From: CAZOMR01 sp964580655 | Lineage (GTDB): Bacteria > RBG-13-61-14 > CAZOMR01 | Reading direction: 5' to 3' | Length of the DNA stretch: 15,470 nt | Assembly (NCBI GenBank): GCA_964580655.1 | Contig: CAZOMR010000051.1 | Coordinates: 1 to 15,470 of the forward strand | In this document: positions 1 through 7,193 of the stretch, piece by piece | Numbering within the stretch: the first letter of the stretch is position 1 | How the letters are laid out: each line of letters begins with the position of its first letter | The notes under the pieces: model-generated | Seen by the model: the letters and a program-made list of their open reading frames with translations, nothing else | Databases searched by the model: none | What the model was told of the DNA's origin: nothing | Position numbers and translations under genes: made by a program

Positions 1-13
1 CACCGTACTCACT

Positions 14-44
14 TAAAAAAAGCGGGGGTACTCCAATTCCCGCT
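14..44 (-). terminator. Intrinsic terminator of the HsdR-N-like gene
   Basis: Read on the minus strand, AGCGGG and CCCGCT form a perfect 6-bp GC-rich stem (positions 44-39 and 26-21), extendable by G-T wobbles. It is followed directly by a run of seven T (21-15). It lies about 25 bases past the stop codon of the minus-strand gene ending at 69, the expected place for a Rho-independent terminator. Confidence 0.8.
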
Positions 45-68
45 GAACCAGGACAGGACACCTAATCC

Positions 69-926
69 TTAATTTTCCGGACCATCAAATCCTTGGGGTC
101 TTACTGGTAGTTTTACATTGTTATCTGCTTCAGTAATTTTTTCGGGGTATTCGGCTTTTTTCTTGTCTCGTTTTTTTGCCCTTGTTTTTTTTTGCTTTTT
201 AATGAGCTTTTTAACCTTCTTTTGTGCCTCAACAGCTTCATCTCCAACAACAACATCTCTTTTTAAAACTTCCTGCATTATGGAATGCCTAATCTCCTCA
301 ATATCTATTTTGACATCAGGCGAGAGCCTTTTTAATTCTTTTCTCACTACTTTCAAAACTGGTTCACTTAAAAATAATGCACCTAGAATGAAACGATTGG
401 TAGCCTGAAGTTGGGTTTGATACTCCGCCAAAACGGATTTCTTAAGCCCTTCCCTGGCTAAAAGAAAGAGATTTTCAATATCAGCAGAATTGTTTGGATT
501 TAGCTTAAGTATATCAATCTCCAATATAAGTTCTTTATCTATGGGTTTGCCGAAAGTGACACGAAAAACTTTCCAGTTAATTCCATTGGTGAGAATTGTC
601 CAATCAACTCCTTGATTCGCAGCATAATCCACAGCCTGTTTTATATGCTTTTCTTTCAGTTCAATTCCTATAGCCTTAACTTCAATAATAAATCTTAAAT
701 TCTTTTGAACAATTATGGCGATATCACAGAATGTTCTTCGAATGGCATACTCTGATGTAATTTCCGAATATTTGTCGTATCCAAGTAGCTTAGATAAGAC
801 ATCAGTTACAATTACAACAGTATCTGATTCATTGATATCACGATCTCTGGCAGATTCAAGAATCGGCTGAAAAGATTTTAACTGAGTCGCCAATCTTTTA
901 GCTACTTTTTTTGGTACTGCCACCAT
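69..926 (-). CDS. Orphan type I restriction HsdR N-terminal-domain-like nuclease protein
   Basis: This is a 285-residue soluble protein whose first 140 residues resemble the HSDR_N nuclease domain of type I restriction R subunits. A PD-(D/E)XK core is visible: Asp68 (CDIAII), then Glu82-Val-Lys84 (IIEVKA). Downstream are a Gln-rich helix (KQAVDYAANQ) and the TNG..W.VFR strand typical of the family. The middle is predicted helical, and residues about 234-262 are extremely Lys/Arg-rich, which could bind nucleic acid. No helicase motor, HsdM or HsdS is present in the window, and full HsdR is about 1000 residues, so this is a stand-alone protein. The ATG at 926 has an AGGGGGA ribosome site 8 bases upstream. 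The gene has its own promoter and terminator and is AT-rich compared with most of the window. Role (defence, repair or other) is inferred only; the domain call is fairly sure. Confidence 0.8.
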   Translation of the reverse strand: MVAVPKKVAKRLATQLKSFQPILESARDRDINESDTVVIVTDVLSKLLGYDKYSEITSEYAIRRTFCDIAIIVQKNLRFIIEVKAIGIELKEKHIKQAVDYAANQGVDWTILTNGINWKVFRVTFGKPIDKELILEIDILKLNPNNSADIENLFLLAREGLKKSVLAEYQTQLQATNRFILGALFLSEPVLKVVRKELKRLSPDVKIDIEEIRHSIMQEVLKRDVVVGDEAVEAQKKVKKLIKKQKKTRAKKRDKKKAEYPEKITEADNNVKLPVRPQGFDGPEN

Positions 927-999
927 TTTTCATTCCCCCTTTGAAAAAGTATCGAATAAATTTAATCAATTGAGGCATTTCTGATTTGAGTATATTTAT

Positions 1000-1027
1000 A
1001 GTATATAAAATTTTGGATAAAAGTCAA
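1000..1027 (-). promoter_or_regulatory. Sigma70-type promoter for the HsdR-N-like gene
   Basis: On the minus strand TTGACT (1027-1022) and TATACT (1005-1000) are separated by 16 bases. Each matches the sigma70 consensus at five of six positions. The surrounding sequence is strongly AT-rich. The predicted start near 993 would give a leader of about 67 bases before the ATG at 926, so the nuclease gene is probably transcribed independently of the channel gene upstream. Confidence 0.6.
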
Positions 1028-1099
1028 GAATAAAATTAAAAGCTCCTTTTTTGCCTGTAGCTTAACACTATACATCTGCCAAGAAACTTTCCTGTCACA

Positions 1100-1903
1100 T
1101 CATCCATCCGAGCTAATAATTTCCCCGCATCGTGGACATTTCAGAGTTTTGGTTCTTCGTTTGCTAATTTCTTCCATGAATCCAGACGCCAGTATTCCGG
1201 CAGGCAAAGCAATCATACCCACTCCTAGAATCGCGATAGCAGATGCCATAATTTTTCCTAAAGTAGTGACTGGATAAATGTTAGCATAACCAACTTCGGT
1301 GAGCGAGCACACACCCCAACCTATTGCTACGGGTATGCTTGAGAAAGCCTCGGGTTGCGCATTATGCTCTGCGTAATAAACCAGGCTGGATGAGATAAAA
1401 AGAAATACAGCTCCCACAAACAATGTTACTAACAGCTCTTCCTTTTTATCCTTGAGAACATTCCACATTACTCTCATGTCATCAACATAACGAGCCAGCT
1501 TAAAAACTCGAAACACCCTGATAAGGCGTAAAATTCTGAGAAACCTGAGATCAAAGGGAATGAGCATGGGAATATAGAAAGGGAGAATAGCAGTAAGATC
1601 AACAAGCAACATAGGTGTAAGGGCAAATCTAATTCTACCGCGTATCGAGTTCGCATATTCTGGGGACTCCGTGCATGACCAGATTCTCAATATGTACTCA
1701 ATTGTGAAGATTGCAACAGAGATCACCTCGAACGCTTTAAGATATTTTTGTAGATTTCTTCCCGATTCAGTTGTTTCGAAAATTACATCCAGAACGTTGA
1801 GGATGATTAAAGCAAAGATGAAGACACCGAATATTTTGCTTACTCGGTCATTCGGGGCTGGTACATCAACTATCTCAAAAACTCTTTTCCTCATCCTTTT
1901 CAT
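1100..1903 (-). CDS. Voltage-gated-type six-TM ion channel (K+ channel family) with altered filter
   Basis: This 267-residue inner-membrane protein has the ion-transport (Kv-like) layout. S1 is about 24-43, S2 57-75 with acidic Glu69, S3 97-113 with Asp102, S4 about 118-138, S5 156-178, a pore helix 187-202 and S6 214-243 ending LPAGILASGF. S4 carries Arg/Lys at every third position (R120, R123, R126, R129, R132, K135), so the voltage sensor looks intact. The selectivity filter reads T-E-V-G-Y-A-N (202-208) where K+ channels have T-T-V-G-Y-G-D, so ion selectivity is uncertain. The C-terminus holds a single CPRCG knuckle. The start ATG at 1903 has AGGAGG 6 bases upstream. It follows the activase gene by about 30 bases on the same strand, so read-through is possible, but no functional link to the radical enzyme is evident. 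Base composition is AT-rich like the nuclease gene. Confidence 0.88.
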   Translation of the reverse strand: MKRMRKRVFEIVDVPAPNDRVSKIFGVFIFALIILNVLDVIFETTESGRNLQKYLKAFEVISVAIFTIEYILRIWSCTESPEYANSIRGRIRFALTPMLLVDLTAILPFYIPMLIPFDLRFLRILRLIRVFRVFKLARYVDDMRVMWNVLKDKKEELLVTLFVGAVFLFISSSLVYYAEHNAQPEAFSSIPVAIGWGVCSLTEVGYANIYPVTTLGKIMASAIAILGVGMIALPAGILASGFMEEISKRRTKTLKCPRCGEIISSDG

Positions 1904-1935
1904 TCAACTCCTCCTTCCGGCCATGGGAATTGGGG

Positions 1936-2844
1936 TTATCCATAGCATAGTGGCTTGAATTTTTTTTCGGAGAATGCCTGGGAGATTCTATCCAGGTCTT
2001 TGGTTGAGATGTTTTGGATGTTCTGGTAGGAGTTGGCTCGTCCTATTCTCTGGTATTTTCCCTTTGCCCAGCCGTGATATGGCATGAGGTGCACCGGGCC
2101 GTTGTAGCCGACCTCCTCAAGATAGGAGATAAATGAGTCAATCGAGTCCTGGTCAATGTTGAATCCGGGAATCAAGGGGATTCTGGGAATGATCCGGTCG
2201 TTTCCGGCTCGCATGAGGATTTCGGAAAAGTTTCTCAAGACAAGGTCGTTTCCTGCACCCGTGCCTTTGCGGTGAATTTCTGAATCAATGTGTTTGAGGT
2301 CATAGAGAAACAGGTTGGTATTTTCCAGGAGCGGCTCGACCAGGTCATGCGGAAAGCATCCGCATGTCTCAATAGCAGAATGGATTCCCTTTTTTCTCAG
2401 CTCACTTAATAATTCGACAAGAAATTCTTTCTGGAATGCAGGCTCTCCCCCGGTAATGGTCACGCCTCCGTCTGAGTTCTCATAGAATATTTTATCTTGT
2501 ATCACCTGCTTCATGATTTCATCTGCGGTCATTTCTTTGCCTATCTTTTCCATTGCCTGATTGGGGCAGGCATCCGCGCACCTTGCACATGCAGTGCATA
2601 GATTATAATCTCGTGCGACCTTTTCATCTTCAAACCGGAGCGCCCCGTTCGGGCAGGCCTGGACACAAAGCCCGCACCCCTGGCATCTTTCTTCCCAGTA
2701 AGCCATCTCCGGGGAAAGGATTTGCGATTCCGGGTTATGACACCAATAACATCTAAGAGGGCAACCCTTGAAATAAACGCATGTGCGTATACCCGGGCCG
2801 TCATAGATGGCATAATGCTGTATGTCAAAAATAATTCCCGACAT
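1936..2844 (-). CDS. Glycyl radical enzyme activating enzyme (radical SAM, PflA family)
   Basis: This 302-residue cytosolic radical SAM protein cleaves S-adenosylmethionine to install the glycyl radical on the partner encoded just upstream. The sequence shows the GIIFDIQ...DGPGIRT opening, the CX3CX2C cluster motif (Cys28, Cys32, Cys35 in GCPLRCYWC), and a ferredoxin-like insert with two 4Fe-4S motifs (Cys54/57/60/64 and Cys83/86/89/93). This insert is typical of activases for non-PFL radical enzymes. TITGGEP follows for SAM binding. I chose ATG 2844 because it gives the family-typical N-terminus. A TTG at 2853 would add three residues. Neither has a clear ribosome site. The gene starts about a dozen bases after the radical enzyme stop, so translational coupling is likely. 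Family identity is very sure. Confidence 0.93.
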   Translation of the reverse strand: MSGIIFDIQHYAIYDGPGIRTCVYFKGCPLRCYWCHNPESQILSPEMAYWEERCQGCGLCVQACPNGALRFEDEKVARDYNLCTACARCADACPNQAMEKIGKEMTADEIMKQVIQDKIFYENSDGGVTITGGEPAFQKEFLVELLSELRKKGIHSAIETCGCFPHDLVEPLLENTNLFLYDLKHIDSEIHRKGTGAGNDLVLRNFSEILMRAGNDRIIPRIPLIPGFNIDQDSIDSFISYLEEVGYNGPVHLMPYHGWAKGKYQRIGRANSYQNIQNISTKDLDRISQAFSEKKFKPLCYG

Positions 2845-2857
2845 AGGGTTCAAGGGC

Positions 2858-5473
2858 TCAGCGATGCTCTGTCCGGGCGATCACCTCTTCCTGGATTTCC
2901 CTGCCCAGGTTCACGAAGTATGTGCTGTATCCGCCGACCTTGATAATCAGGTCTTTATAATCATCCGGCTCTTTTTGTGCGGCGCGTAACATCTCGGCGC
3001 TGGCCACAGTGGGTTGAATCTGTGCCCCGCCGAGCTGGAAGTAAGTCCGGATCAGGGAAACCCACTTGGCCCTGGCCTGCTCGTTGTCGCCTATTCCGCT
3101 TGGATGAAACTTGACATTCACGGCACAGCCCATCACATCCTCAAAAGGAAGTGATGCCACGGAGCGCAAAACGGAGGTTACTCCGGAGCGTTCAACATTG
3201 TAGGGATTACAGCTTGCGGCGTAGGGCGTGGCGGCCTTCCGGCCGTCCGGTGAGGCTATCGAGAGCTTGCCGTCAATGGTGTGAGTGGTCATACTGATAA
3301 CATAGACCACAAAGGGCCCGTTTTTATAATTGCGATACTGGTAGGTCTCCCTGAAGAGCTCCTTCATCACCCTTCCCGCCATCTCATCCGTCTCTGGATC
3401 ACCGTTACCCCATTTGCCCTCCAGCTTCTTTATATCTCTATACAGTCCTTCGTATCCGTTGAAATTATTGTCCAGGGCATCTATAAACTCCTTGAAAGTG
3501 ACCTTCTTCTGCTCAAAGATCAGCTTCTTGATTACAAGGAGTGAATCAGTGAGGTTTGCGATCGAGTTGATCATGGAGATTCCAGAGAGGTCGTACTTGC
3601 CGCCGGCCTGTGTCACATCCTTTTTCTTGTCCAGACAGCCGTCAATAAATGCTGAGATGTAAGGCGCGGGCAGATGCTCGGCATAGACCCTGTCTCTGAG
3701 GTTGGACCCCTCGACTATCTTACCCAAGAAATAATTCCCCTGCTTCTGTAGAGCATCGAGAAGCTGGTCGAAGTTCTGGAAGGTATCAGGGTCTCCCGTT
3801 TTGAGTCCCTCGTTGCGCAGTGTTCCGGCCAGGATACTGGAGTCGCCGTTTCGGAGCGTGATGTCAAGCATGCGGGAGAGCAAGAGTGCATTGGCGCTCA
3901 TGCTCCCTGTCTTGCCCGGACAGGTCAGCTCCACACAGCCCATGACCGCGTGATCGCGGGCATCATCTTCGGAGAAGCCTTTATTCTTCATGGCCTCGAT
4001 GTTGATCTCGTCATTGAACAGAGAGAAGCTTGATGTGCCCTGGTACAAATAATCAGCCAGCTTGAACAACAGGCTGTCAGGTGTCTTTGGGTGGATTCTT
4101 ACTGAGACATTGGTGATGGCCTTGGAGTTGTGCGCGGCATCGAGAAACAGGTATGTTAACTCATTAGTGCCATCCTCGCCATCAGGCTTAAGCCCTCCCA
4201 GTGTAACCGGCGATGACCCCAGATAGCGGTGATAGAACCTGCTCAGGATGTTTGATTCGGGCCTGATGTTCTGCGACATGATCTTGAGCAGGAGTTCTTC
4301 GAGCAGATTCCTTGCCGCGTCCGGTGTGGTCCTTCCTGCTTCCAGGTCCGCCTTGTAATACGGGTAAAGAATCTGGTCCAGGCGACCAAAGCAATGCAGG
4401 TTTACGGGGAGTGCAAGCTCAACCGCTGTCTTTACCGTCCAGATTGACTGCACTGCCTGCTGAAATGTTTCTGCCGGTTCAAAAGGCACCTTGAGGCATG
4501 TGGCATACATCTTCTCAAGCTCAGATTTTCTTTCCGGACCAACCCCGTTCTCGATCTCCTCGTTAATTCTTTCCGCAACTCTTCTGGAAAAAATCATCAC
4601 TCCACCAAGCGCCATCTCGATTGATTGGAGAAAATCTCGCTCCGGCTCGGAGAGCTTGCCATTTCCGCTGAGTTTTTCCTGAACATCCTTTTTCATGCCC
4701 AGGAGCCCTTTTTCAAGGACCGGCACGTAATCCAGAATCACATGACCCTGGATGACTGCGATGGTTGCACAGGTTGATAGCATCATAACTTGCCTGGAGG
4801 TATTTCCGGGTATAGCATGCACAAAATCATTCATATCCTTGGAGTATAGCCCGGCTTTATCAAGCTCCCTCTCCAGGATGTCGGCGATCGCCTTGCCTTT
4901 CCACCAAGGCAGGAGCTTTTCAAGCAACTCTCGCTTATCATCATCTTTGATCTGATAAGGATTGATCTTGCGCTCAGACATGGTTTTGAAATCCATATTC
5001 AAGGGTTGAGCACCGCTTTGTCTGGTGATCTTCTGATTCTTGATGAATTCTCCGAGCGCGCCCTTTTTGATTACATAAGACAAACCCTTGGCCATCGAGC
5101 GGATTCTGAACTTAACCATGGATGCCTTGCTAAGCTCGGCTTCAAGGACTGTATTGTACTCGCCGCGCTCTATCATGACAGGTATCCCGAGAAAATATTC
5201 AGTCCAGTAACCCGCGATCCGGTCATCGGGATCGAGATAAAGGGTCATGTTCTCATAGACATTCTTCATGGCCAGGGCCACCCGGACCGGGAGCGGAATC
5301 CCCTTGCCCTCGGTCTCTTGCCAACTCCGGGTGTAATATCTGGCCCGCTCGACCGAGATATAATTGGGACCGGTCTGGTAGCGGTGCCGAATTCTATTGA
5401 TGCGATCCTGTCCGGGCGATTCATTTTCAGACCAGGATTCGCGCCAGTTTTTGACTGCGGGTTCGGATGTCAT
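2858..5473 (-). CDS. Glycyl radical enzyme (PFL-like), substrate unknown
   Basis: This is an 871-residue oxygen-sensitive cytosolic enzyme of the pyruvate formate-lyase superfamily. The PFL-like body fills most of the protein. The active-site loop holds Cys513 in M-G-C-V-E-L. The single Cys followed by V-E is the signature of dehydratase, C-N/C-S lyase and related members (GCVEP), not of PFL itself, which has Cys-Cys. Glu515 is the likely general base. The glycyl radical site is Gly848 in KVGGYSTYF near the C-terminus, followed by the usual EIQEEVIARTEH tail. The local motif deviates from the common RVxGYS form (Lys for Arg, Gly before the radical Gly). There is no evident microcompartment targeting peptide. 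The ATG at 5473 has AAGGAAGGT upstream. It sits between the URO-D-like gene and its activase. I cannot assign the substrate; a generic PFL, choline-lyase or glycerol-dehydratase label would be unsupported. Confidence 0.92.
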   Translation of the reverse strand: MTSEPAVKNWRESWSENESPGQDRINRIRHRYQTGPNYISVERARYYTRSWQETEGKGIPLPVRVALAMKNVYENMTLYLDPDDRIAGYWTEYFLGIPVMIERGEYNTVLEAELSKASMVKFRIRSMAKGLSYVIKKGALGEFIKNQKITRQSGAQPLNMDFKTMSERKINPYQIKDDDKRELLEKLLPWWKGKAIADILERELDKAGLYSKDMNDFVHAIPGNTSRQVMMLSTCATIAVIQGHVILDYVPVLEKGLLGMKKDVQEKLSGNGKLSEPERDFLQSIEMALGGVMIFSRRVAERINEEIENGVGPERKSELEKMYATCLKVPFEPAETFQQAVQSIWTVKTAVELALPVNLHCFGRLDQILYPYYKADLEAGRTTPDAARNLLEELLLKIMSQNIRPESNILSRFYHRYLGSSPVTLGGLKPDGEDGTNELTYLFLDAAHNSKAITNVSVRIHPKTPDSLLFKLADYLYQGTSSFSLFNDEINIEAMKNKGFSEDDARDHAVMGCVELTCPGKTGSMSANALLLSRMLDITLRNGDSSILAGTLRNEGLKTGDPDTFQNFDQLLDALQKQGNYFLGKIVEGSNLRDRVYAEHLPAPYISAFIDGCLDKKKDVTQAGGKYDLSGISMINSIANLTDSLLVIKKLIFEQKKVTFKEFIDALDNNFNGYEGLYRDIKKLEGKWGNGDPETDEMAGRVMKELFRETYQYRNYKNGPFVVYVISMTTHTIDGKLSIASPDGRKAATPYAASCNPYNVERSGVTSVLRSVASLPFEDVMGCAVNVKFHPSGIGDNEQARAKWVSLIRTYFQLGGAQIQPTVASAEMLRAAQKEPDDYKDLIIKVGGYSTYFVNLGREIQEEVIARTEHR

Positions 5474-5500
5474 AGCTACCTTCCTTTGTCTGGATTCTGA

Positions 5501-7027
5501 TCAAATACTAATTGGATACTTGCCATATTTTTTCGCGGCCACGAGCATGGCCTTGTAGTTCTCCGGCTTGACATATTCGGGGATAGAGTTGGACGCGGCC
5601 AATCCATAGCCTCCCCCGGGAGCAAGTTGTCTTATTCTCTTTTTTACCTGCTCCTCCACATCCTGAACAGTGCCGCGTGTCAGGGTGTGGTCCAGGTCAA
5701 TGTTGCCGAAGATGCAGAACCTGTCACCGTAACGCTTCTTGACCTCCACTATATCCATGGCCTGCGGCTCGATGGGATGGATGGCCTTGATCCCGCAGTC
5801 TGCAAGGTCATCCAGGACATCCATCAGCGTGCCATCGGAGTGAAAGATAAATGGCAGGCCAGCGCCATCAAGAATCTCCCCGATCTGCTTATACCATGGA
5901 AAGACATACTTGCGATAAACCCTGGGCGAGACCAGTGGTCCCTCGGTAAAGCCGAGATCGTCGGACATAAATACCGCACCCAGCCTGGGCACCTGGGTAA
6001 GTCTCTTCGCTATCTTCACATAAGTAGAGCCAATGATCTCGAAGAGCGCCTCGATCACGGCAGGATCATCGTAAAGTGCATAGGAAAAATTCTCAAGGCC
6101 CATGGCCTGGGAGCAGTTTCCGAATACCGCGGCTGGCGAGAGCATGCCGAGCACTTTCATCCTTGGCGGGATGATCTCCGCTACTTCGTAAAATGACGAG
6201 AAGTCAACCTCCTCTGCCTTTGGCCAGGGAAAATTCTCCACATCCTTTATGGTCTTGATAATGCCCTCGCTCTCCGTGAGCCACGCGCGCTCCCGGGCGC
6301 CATCGTCCAGTGTTCCGTCCTTGTCCGACGCGGTTCGCATCAGCCGCGGAGTGAAAAAGGGCGGCAGAACCGGCACGAAATCATAGCCAGCCCTGATGTA
6401 GAACTCAACCTCATCCGTGGCACTGTTTATCTCCCGGCCCAGAAACCATTCCTGGATGGGTATGGCTATTTCAGCCTCGAAAAGCGGAACCCGATCGGGC
6501 TCCTCCCTTCTCAGCGCGGTCGCAAGCCGGGAGAAATCAGGATCCAGAGGCACGCCCCCGATCTCGCCCTTGATGGAAAGCGGCCCTGCTTGCGCATCTT
6601 CCTTTGTGCCGCTGAATCGGTTCTTTATCCTTTGAAAGAAAGATGGCGCCTCGCTCTCGCCGATTATATCGCTGACCTTGAGGGTGGCTCCGCCGTATTC
6701 ATTGGTGATGAAACTTATCTTGATAACATGCTTGCCGTTGGACAGATTGTCGCCATTCACCCGGATGACCAGCTTGGACTCCCTGGCAAACATGACAGCC
6801 TCATCCAGCTTGCCGCCGCTCATGGAAACAGGGCGACCCCCGAGGATCAGCTCTATCTTGTCAATCGAGTAGTGCACCCCGTCCATCTCAACACTTACAT
6901 CGCGCATTCCGCTGATCCGCACCGGGGTCATGGTGTTGACAAAACAGAACTCGAACCCGTGTTCGATGTTCCTCAGGCTTCCTCGCTCGTATACCTTGCT
7001 AACCAGGAATCCCGGGATATAAACCAT
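5501..7027 (-). CDS. URO-D/MtaA-fold protein with extra N-terminal domain
   Basis: This 508-residue cytosolic protein has a C-terminal half (about 165-508) matching the uroporphyrinogen decarboxylase/methylcobamide methyltransferase fold. Visible family motifs are FIFHSDG (His396), a HPIEP turn, the KKRYGDRFCIFGNID strand (Cys438) and GGGYGLAASNSIP near the end (about 471-483). True HemE is about 350 residues and starts close to its N-terminus; this one is preceded by roughly 150 residues predicted beta-rich, including KVYERGSLRN and GFEFCFVNT, which I do not recognise with certainty. As I recall, MtaA-type methyltransferases bind zinc through His-x-Cys and a later Cys. Here they appear as His-Ser-Asp and Ser/Asn, so zinc-thiolate chemistry is unlikely. 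The ATG at 7027 has AGGAGGGTG upstream. It is first in the operon with the radical enzyme, 27 bases upstream of it. A haem role is improbable; a C1 or cofactor role is inference. Confidence 0.85.
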   Translation of the reverse strand: MVYIPGFLVSKVYERGSLRNIEHGFEFCFVNTMTPVRISGMRDVSVEMDGVHYSIDKIELILGGRPVSMSGGKLDEAVMFARESKLVIRVNGDNLSNGKHVIKISFITNEYGGATLKVSDIIGESEAPSFFQRIKNRFSGTKEDAQAGPLSIKGEIGGVPLDPDFSRLATALRREEPDRVPLFEAEIAIPIQEWFLGREINSATDEVEFYIRAGYDFVPVLPPFFTPRLMRTASDKDGTLDDGARERAWLTESEGIIKTIKDVENFPWPKAEEVDFSSFYEVAEIIPPRMKVLGMLSPAAVFGNCSQAMGLENFSYALYDDPAVIEALFEIIGSTYVKIAKRLTQVPRLGAVFMSDDLGFTEGPLVSPRVYRKYVFPWYKQIGEILDGAGLPFIFHSDGTLMDVLDDLADCGIKAIHPIEPQAMDIVEVKKRYGDRFCIFGNIDLDHTLTRGTVQDVEEQVKKRIRQLAPGGGYGLAASNSIPEYVKPENYKAMLVAAKKYGKYPISI

Positions 7028-7066
7028 GACACCCTCCTACTTGACCTCTGAATCCCTCAATTGTCC

Positions 7067-7091
7067 CGCCTATACCTACTGATTATAGGCG
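7067..7091. promoter_or_regulatory. Inverted-repeat operator over the start site of the radical-enzyme operon
   Basis: CGCCTATA (7067-7074) and TATAGGCG (7084-7091) form a perfect 8-bp inverted repeat with a 9-base spacer. On the minus strand one arm overlaps the -10 box and the other covers about +1 to +9. That is the classic position of a repressor operator. The binding protein is not identifiable, and no regulator gene is present in the window. Confidence 0.6.
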
Positions 7092-7109
7092 TGTCTCAAC
7101 CACTGTCAA
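7082..7109 (-). promoter_or_regulatory. Consensus sigma70 promoter for the URO-D-like/GRE/activase operon
   Basis: On the minus strand TTGACA (7109-7104) and TATAAT (7087-7082) are both perfect consensus boxes, 16 bases apart. The predicted start is near 7075, giving a leader of about 48 bases before the ATG at 7027. Such a strong core promoter driving an oxygen-sensitive pathway suggests control by repression, which fits the overlapping inverted repeat. Confidence 0.75.
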
Positions 7110-7166
7110 GAAAATTATTCGTGATATGGAACGAGGAACAGATACTGATCACTTGCCTGGCTGATA

Positions 7167-7193
7167 TTCTTCGGAGATTACGGGTCCGAAGAA
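7167..7193. promoter_or_regulatory. Second perfect dyad in the divergent intergenic region
   Basis: TTCTTCGGA (7167-7175) and TCCGAAGAA (7185-7193) form a perfect 9-bp inverted repeat with a 9-base spacer. TGAT and ATCA flank it with slightly offset symmetry. It lies about 60 bases upstream of the leftward -35 box and far upstream of the rightward gene. It could be an activator site or an RNA hairpin. Neither side carries a T-run, so it is not an obvious terminator. Confidence 0.5.

Noticed and set aside
1028..1099. Terminator after the ion channel gene
   Set aside because: Only a 5-bp AAGCT/AGCTT stem with a 14-base A-rich loop is visible, too weak to call.
2858..5473. Annotation as pyruvate formate-lyase
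   Set aside because: The active site has a single Cys followed by Val-Glu, not the Cys-Cys pair of PFL.
5006..5500. Open frame of 164 codons on the plus strand
   Set aside because: It lies antisense to the N-terminal part of the glycyl radical enzyme and follows from that gene's codon bias.
5501..7027. Annotation as HemE (uroporphyrinogen decarboxylase of haem synthesis)
   Set aside because: The protein is far longer, has an added N-terminal domain, and sits with a glycyl radical enzyme rather than haem genes.
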